Source: Nymphaea colorata (Eukaryota; Streptophyta; Magnoliopsida; Nymphaeales; Nymphaeaceae). Taken from it: 64,000 nucleotides of DNA. This document shows, piece by piece, positions 58,189 through 64,000 of the stretch (positions are counted from its first letter, which is position 1; the number at the start of each line of letters is the position of its first letter). The notes beneath the pieces were generated by a model. The model saw only the letters and a program-made list of their open reading frames with translations, was not told where the DNA came from and did not search any database. A program made the position numbers and the translations under genes. The stretch covers positions 5,602,575-5,666,574 of the forward strand of contig NC_045144.1 in assembly GCF_008831285.2 (NCBI RefSeq), read 5' to 3'.

Positions 58189-61100
58189 TCAAGTTGGCGT
58201 TCCTGGATTGAAGAGTGCCAACTTGCTTCTTAATGTTTGGAACACTTCTCGTCCTAGTGACTTAGTGAACACATCTGCAACTTGCTGAGATGAAGGCACA
58301 AACTGATTTTGAATCTCTCCACTTAGAATTTTGTCTCTGACAATATGGCAGTCAATTTCAATATGCTTGGTCCGCTCATGAAACACAGGATTGGTTGCTA
58401 TGTGCATTGCGGCTTGGTTATCCCAAAATAAAGTGATCGGCTGTGTGTGAAATATCCCAAAATCTTGTAAAAGCGCTTTAAGCCATATGAGTTCACATGT
58501 TGTAAGTGCCATGGATCGGTATTCAGCTTCAGCGGAAGACCTAGAAACTGTTGTTTGTTTTTTTGTTTTCCATGTAATGAGACTGTTGCCGATCATAGTG
58601 CAATATCCACTTGTAGATCTTCGAGTCATGGGACATGATGCCCAATCTGAATCACAATATGCCTTAAGTTGAATGGGACCTTCTGAAGACAATAATACCC
58701 CATAGCCTGCAGTTCCCTTTAGGTACTTTAGAAGACGATTCATTGCTTCTCTATGCGGGATGCGAGGTTTGCTCATAAATTGACTTAATATATGTACTGT
58801 ATGTACGATATCAGGTCTAGTTATAGTCAAATATATGAGCTTACCAATGATTTTTCTGTATTGACTGGCTTCTTTGAGGACCTCTCCTTCTTCATTATCA
58901 AGCTTTAAGTGTTGTTCCATAGGAGAGTCATGTGGTTTTGCTCCCATATAGCCTGTTTCATGTAAAATATTGAGGAGATATTTCTTTTGAGATAAAAATA
59001 TCCCCTTTTCAGATCTTGCGACTTCAATGTCGAGCATGTATCTAAGCTTGCCCAAGTCTTTTAACTTGAATTTTTCATTCATCACAAATTTGAGATTCTT
59101 GATTCCCACTAAGTCGTCACCTGCAATAATTATATCATCTACATAGATTACTAGAAAGATGCTTCCTCTAGTCGTGGTTTTGGAAAATAAGGAGTAATCT
59201 GCCTTTGATTAATAAGGAGTAATCTGCCTTTGATTGGGAAAACCCCAAATTTGTGAGAAATGTTATCAATTTAGAGAACCAATTTCGAGACGATAGTTTA
59301 AGTCCATAAATGGATTTGTTCAATCGACATACCATATCTTTCTCCCCTTGACGAGTTAACCCAGGTGACAAGTGCATATATACTTCTTCTACTAAGTTGC
59401 CATGAAGAAATGCATTATTAACATCAACCTGAAATAGATGCCACTTCTTAATGGCTGCAAGGGCGAGCAAACAGCGGATGGTAGAAATTTTGGCAAGAGG
59501 GGCAAAGGTTTCATTATAATCAACACCTTCAGTCTGAGTGTATTCTTTGGCAACAAGACGAGCCTTATATCTCTCAACTGATCCATCATATTGGTATTTG
59601 ATCTTAAACACCCATTTGCAACCGATGGGGGTTTTGTCGGGAGGTAGCTTGGTGACCGTCCAAGTCTGGTTGTCTTGCAATGCATCAATTTCAGCACGCA
59701 TGGCTTCTCGCCACTTTGGGTCCTGCATAGCTTGGCTAAAGGATGAAGGCTCATGTTGCTCAAGTAGGGTAGTCATGAAACATTGATAATGAGAGCTGAA
59801 ATTTGAGACATCAATATATGATGCAATTGGATAACGTGTACCTTTTGGTGTTGTCGAACCATCACTTGTTAACAACTTGTTGGAAACGGGTAGGGCAGAA
59901 AAACACTTGTAGTCCTTAAGGTGATTGGGCATATGGCTTGGTCGGGAAGACCTACGGAGTTGGATGGAATCATTGGTGGTGTCGGGGTTACTAGTATCTT
60001 GGGTTTGGTTGCCTAGTTCATCACTAGGTTGAATATTGTGGTGGTCATGATTTATTTGTAAATCAGGAATGAGATCTTGGTGTTGGGTTGGATGTGGAAA
60101 GAGCTCATGTTCGCCTAAGATTTGATCACTGAATGGTAAGGGAAGCACTACTATTTCATCTCCATTAGTAATATTCTCACTTTTGTAGGGAAAATAGTTT
60201 TCACAAAAACGAACATCCCTACTTGTGAACAAAACATTGTTTTCAAGATCATAAACTTGATATGCCGCTTGTCCATATGGATATCAAGGAAGATACATAT
60301 TCTTGCACGCATATCAAATTTATGCTTTTTGTAAATATTATGGGCATAGCATAGACATCCAAACACACGTAAGTGTTTGTAATTGGGGGGCTTTTTGAAA
60401 CAAGATTTCATAAGGCGTTTTATTGTGAAGTGCATCGGTGGACAACCTATTTATCAGATAAACTGCTGTAGTAATGCATTCTCCCCAAAATTTGATGGGC
60501 AAATTTGCTTGAAAAAGAAGGGATCGAGCCATGTTTAAAATATCTCTATGCTTGCGTTCAACTACTCCATTTTGTTGTGGTGCCGCAACACAACTATGTT
60601 GACGATCAATTCCTTTTTCATGAAGAAAATTTTGCATATCTTGAGAAAAAAATTTTGTCCCATTGTCACTCCTAATAAGTTTAATTTTTCTTTGAAATTG
60701 ATTTTCTATAAGTGTGACAAAATTTCTAATCATGCAAAAAACTTCAGATTTGTGTCTCATAAGATAGACCCATGTAGATCGAGAAAAATTGTCTACTATA
60801 GTTAAGAAATAATGTGCGCCACTTAATGAAGGTGTCTGGTAGCCTCCCCAAACATCACAGTGAATCAATTCAAAAGGTGCATGAGTAGAGATTGAACTAG
60901 TTGGAAATAGAAGTCTAGTACTTTTAGCAACAAAGCAAGTATCACAATTATCAAATGGCATATAAGAATCGATGAGTTTCAATCGAGATAACATAAGAAG
61001 TTTGGGATTAGAAGCATGCCCAAGTCTGAGATGCCAATGTATAGGTTTGGTTATGGTTGTACTAACAACAACTCTTTCTTCATTGAGGACGTACAAACCA

Positions 61101-62476
61101 TTTTTCAGTTTACCCGTTCCAATCGTAGTCGTCGAGTGACGGTCTTGCAACAAGCAAAAGTTTTCATTAAACTTTGCATCACATTTTGAGTCACTACAAA
61201 GCTTAGGTATGGAGATGAGATTGAAATGAAATGTTGGGACATATAAAACATTTTTGAGAGTAATGGTGGGGGAAATAATCACATCTCCTACATGTGAGAC
61301 TGCAGTTTTAGAGCCATCGGGTAGGCTGATTGGTGGATGATCTATGATTATGGGTTGATCAAGATTAGATAAGACATTGGTGATGTGGTGTGTTGCACCA
61401 GTGTCAAGAATCCATGATTGACTGGTTGTGGTACAAGAAATGAATGGTGGGAGCTTACCTGAAAGATTTACTTTGGGGTCATTGGTACCTCGGCTTGAGT
61501 TTTCCATGAACTCAAGAAATTTTTGAAATAGCTGAGTTTGGGATTGTTCGGTAGCAGGAGACCTCGTGGCATTCACCTTTGGCCTTGTTGATGCAATGGA
61601 AGAACCCGACTTGTTAGGAAAACCAACGAGGAAATAACACCTTGCCTTGATGTGGCCGAGTTTCCCGCAATGCTCACATTTTAGTCGAAGTCTTCCCTTC
61701 TCCTTGATTTGATTATATTTGTCTCCATCATGGGACTGAGCAGCAAGAATAGAAGTCCTTTGATCATTTTGAATAATATTAACGTCTCTTTGTTTTTCTT
61801 CTTGGATGAGAAGAGAGTACGCCTTGGCAACGGTTGGAAGAGGATCCATTAATAAGAGTTGACTCCTAACAGCTGCATAACTATCATTGAGTCCCATTAG
61901 AAATTGCATGAGGTGGTCCTGTTGGCGGAGATCTGCAATAGTTTTCACGGACCCACAAGAACAGTTAAGAACATCGATATATAATAATGCTAATTCATCC
62001 CACAAGCCCTTCATCTTGGTGTAGTAAGCTGCAATGGAAGATTGATGTTGCCTGCAATTTATGATTTATTGTTGTATTTGGTATATGCAAGGTCCATTTG
62101 TTTGGGTGAATCTGGCGTCAAGGTCCCTCCAAACTTTTGCTGCCAACGTTGCATAGATCACACTAACAGTCAAGTCTTTATGGATTGAGTTCAAGATCCA
62201 TGACTGGACAAGATTGTTGCATCGCTCCTACGTGAATTTGAGAGTTGCAGGGCTCTCAGGCTTGGAGAGTGACCCATCCACAAAGCCAAGCTTGTTTTTG
62301 GCACTAAGGGCCATCATCATAGCCTTGCACCACATAGTATAATTTTCTCCAGTCAAAGGATGAGATACAAGAGCAGGTCCATTTGAATGATGGATATAAT
62401 ATGGACTTGAGCTATCAAACTCGTTAGCATAAGAAGCGTGTAATTCTTTTTTTGTTCCGTGTCTTCCTTTTGCCAT
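58189..62476 (-). pseudogene. Copia-2 gag-pol polyprotein with few lesions
   Basis: The polyprotein begins at MAKGRHGTKK (62476). Gag carries SHPLTGENYTMWCKAM and a CCHC zinc knuckle CEHCGKLGHIKARC (about 61640-61682). Protease has the intact DTGA site (WILDTGATHH, about 61400-61425). The integrase region has HLRLGHAS, a C-x2-C pair and the DNG/QQNGVVERKH catalytic-core motifs. Reverse transcriptase has YVDD at 59134-59145, and RNase H ends with HIEIDCHIVRDK and QQVADVFTK. Lesions: a TAG at 62228-62230 and a TAA at 62066-62068 in gag; two frameshifts near 60395 (in a six-base C/G run) and near 60285 that cancel each other; and a 25-bp tandem duplication at 59186-59235 that breaks reverse transcriptase. 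Everything else is open. Confidence 0.92.
59186..59235. repeat. Tandem duplication, 2 x 25 bp, inside copia-2 RT
   Basis: The unit AATAAGGAGTAATCTGCC...TGATT is repeated exactly at 59186-59210 and 59211-59235, adding 25 bp and so shifting the reading frame. Exactness shows it is recent. Confidence 0.93.
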
Positions 62477-62524
62477 TTTCTCCCTTGATTTAAATGGTCT
62501 GATTAGGAAAAATTTGGCATTCAA

Positions 62525-62883
62525 GGAATATCGTCCTCAACCAAGATGAATATGGCAATGAAGGCATCGGCTAGCCCCTCGACCATTGATCAGGGCGAGT
62601 TCAATACAAAGAAGCAAATAAAAGAACCACAGGGTAGGAGATGCGATGAAGAGCAAGCATGAAGAAGAAGAGGGGAAATTGTTACCATCCGTTGTCTCCA
62701 ATTTCAGGTGTACTCTTACTGGCCATGCCGACTATATGAACACCATCGCTGTTCCCAACGGGTCTCTTTGTGCCAGCGCCAGCAACCAGAAGATAACGCA
62801 TTAATCAGAGGAGAGCGGACTCAACCCTGATGACATCCGGCCTACCATAATAAGGATCGATTGGGGCACCCGATTGAAGAGGT
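62525..62883 (-). other. Copia-2 leader
   Basis: About 360 bp between primer-binding site and gag, with no frame of note. It shows that this family keeps gag close to the primer site, in contrast to the 1.1-kb gag-free leader of copia-1. Confidence 0.6.
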
Positions 62884-62895
62884 GCTCTGATACCA
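62884..62895 (-). other. Primer-binding site of copia-2
   Basis: Plus GCTCTGATACCA, identical to that of copia-1, directly abuts the 5' LTR. Confidence 0.93.
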
Positions 62896-63131
62896 TGATA
62901 AACTTGTGAAAGTGAGGAACAGAAAGAAAGAGAGGAAGAAAGTATCACACTTTGTATTCATGACAGACCAACATATTTATAGTTGGTGTTACACAGTTTT
63001 GGGTAAGCCTCTCAATGAGATAACAGAGATCTTGTAGGGATTGGATCAAGCTGTTGATAAAGATGAACCAAAACTGTTGTGATACCAAGATTTTTTTTAT
63101 GAAAAGTTTATCAGTTGAGATCTTTCCAACA
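62896..63131 (-). repeat. 5' LTR of copia-2
   Basis: 236 bp. Compared with 57946-58181 I count about three substitutions (near 63066, 63096 and 63103). Confidence 0.93.
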
Positions 63132-64000
63132 TCTCTGCAAAAGAGAGGCATCGTCCATGACTTCCCTTTCCAAGAGGAGGGCCGCTTCCATTGGTGGCAT
63201 TACAGCAGATCATAGCACCGAATATGCAAGCTGTGGCTATAAAGGGCTTCTTCTTCCCTACCCTCGAGCATATTTCAATATGAGAGGATCCCCAGCTCCT
63301 TACTCCTCTGTCACCGGCAAAAGTTAGGCCTCCGTGTAGCCGTTCTTTCATATCAGCTTTGTGTTTTAGTTGATCGAGGGTGGCCCCGCAGCCTTGGGCA
63401 CACAGGGGAGGCTTTCCTCTAAATATCCTCATGACTGAACACTTTGCTGCTCCAAACAATGAAAATATCATTCGTCCAGATCCTTTCTTCCAGCTTTTTT
63501 ACCTGCCATCAGAAGTAAATTCACAATCAATAAAAACGTTTGGCTACCACAAACATCAGAAGCACATTCGTCAACTTCTTGCACACAGGAACGCCGGTGG
63601 CCCCATGCCTCCACGCTCAGCCACCAGCTCTAGCAGCCATCATTGGGGAGCCCATTGCTGCAGCTGCACCCTACGATGCGCAAGTGGAGATGGCCGTTTC
63701 TGCTTCTTCTTGCTAGTCTTCTTCACCTTCTTCTTCTGCTGGCCCTGCTTCACGTTCTTCTTCTGCTGCTGCTTCGCGTTCATCTGATGCTGCTGCTGCT
63801 GCTGCTGCTTGAGCAAGGCGACAGCAGCGTCAAGCAAGGACGTAGTCACGTAGAGGTTGTGAAGCTCAGATGGAAAAGGAGGTAGGATGCTATCTGTGCC
63901 ATGAACGTCAATGGCTTCTGTGCAAAGTTTGTGGTTTTATGATTTTTAAACAGAGGATCAGAGTTCAGTTATCTGAGCTGTGTTTAAAAATCACAACTCT
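63132..64000 (-). other. Right-edge sequence, possible interrupted gene
   Basis: A minus-strand frame from 63471 runs as ordinary-looking protein (for example MKERLHGGLTFAGDRGVRSW and FIATACIFGAMICCNA) straight into copia-2. A separate minus frame at 63640-63849 is rich in Gln and Lys and preceded upstream by PPFPSELHNLYVTTSLLDAA, which also looks coding. They may be exons of one gene hit by the element, but no family is recognised. Confidence 0.3.
63640..63849 (-). CDS. Hypothetical Gln/Lys-rich frame
   Basis: The frame reads a short ordinary segment (SLLDAAVALL), then a CAG-type glutamine run (KQQQQQQHQM, encoded by the GCTGCTGCT repeat at 63788-63810), then a strongly basic lysine-rich tail. 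The frame is open upstream of the first ATG, so this could be an internal exon. Low-complexity sequence makes any homology claim unsafe. Confidence 0.25.
   Translation of the reverse strand: MTTSLLDAAVALLKQQQQQQHQMNAKQQQKKNVKQGQQKKKVKKTSKKKQKRPSPLAHRRVQLQQWAPQ

Larger units (their letters stand above)
57946..63131 (-). mobile_element. Nearly full-length, fairly young Ty1/copia retrotransposon (copia-2)
   Basis: A 5186-bp element on the minus strand with two 236-bp LTRs (TGATAAAC...TTCCAACA) that differ at only about three positions, a primer-binding site at 62884-62895, a polypurine tract after 58181 and an almost complete gag-protease-integrase-RT-RNase H polyprotein. It is a different family from copia-1: the LTRs share only the TATTTATA-type core and the protein is well diverged. 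The flanks CACTC (57941-57945) and TCTCT (63132-63136) do not make a target duplication, which is unexpected for such a young element. Confidence 0.93.

Noticed and set aside
1-64000. CRISPR array, operons, bacterial promoters, tRNA or rRNA genes
   Set aside because: The window is plant nuclear DNA; no regularly spaced repeats of array type, no cloverleaf with box A/B and no rRNA sequence were seen. The initiator-tRNA matches are retrotransposon primer sites, only 12-13 bases long.

Overview
The window is nuclear DNA of a flowering plant. The evidence is intron-rich genes with plant-type AT-rich introns, plant-only gene families (an EDR2/DUF1336 protein with an MGGC N-terminus, an AGL62-like type I MADS factor, a plant 14-3-3, an alpha-amylase), Ty1/copia elements primed by initiator tRNA-Met, MITEs and many microsatellites. 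The sequence alone does not give the species.

Layout. 1-9145: gene-free, filled by nested mobile elements: a polypyrimidine tract, two related short inverted-repeat (MITE-like) elements, a truncated copia remnant whose LTR was split by one of those MITEs, and a complete but decayed 4.9-kb copia element (4203-9139) with an exact 5-bp target duplication, a canonical primer-binding site and no recognisable gag. 10111-10830: the last three exons of an alpha-amylase (+); no upstream exons are visible in the 10 kb to the left. 14427-23336: a complete seven-exon 14-3-3 gene (-), whose first intron is 6.3 kb, starts with a GC donor and holds an old non-autonomous LTR element. 23460-29500: AT-rich intergenic DNA with LTR remnants. 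29520-37463: an EDR2-like DUF1336 gene (+) with nine coding exons, a 5'-UTR intron and a probable solo LTR in a late intron. 37464-46660: no recognised host gene; it holds a 330-bp inverted duplication, an LTR end with a perfect primer-binding site and about 3 kb of unidentified coding-like frames. 46672-46960: a third member of the MITE family. 48110-49720: the 3' half of a proteasome RPN12 gene (-), with its 5' exons missing and one frameshift. 50861-51841: an intronless type I MADS-box gene (-). 56483-57290: a LINE remnant. 57946-63131: a second, younger copia element (-), nearly full length, with a few lesions. 63132-64000: unidentified sequence containing a Gln/Lys-rich frame.

How the parts relate. 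The host genes (starch hydrolysis, phosphoprotein binding, membrane-lipid signalling, proteasome lid, transcription) do not form a pathway; this is ordinary plant gene order. The main biology is structural. Insertions sit inside insertions and inside introns. The 8-bp-target MITE family recurs. A pattern of exactly-two-copy short tandem duplications (13 to about 156 bp) runs through the whole window; two of them are among the lesions that break the copia pol frames.
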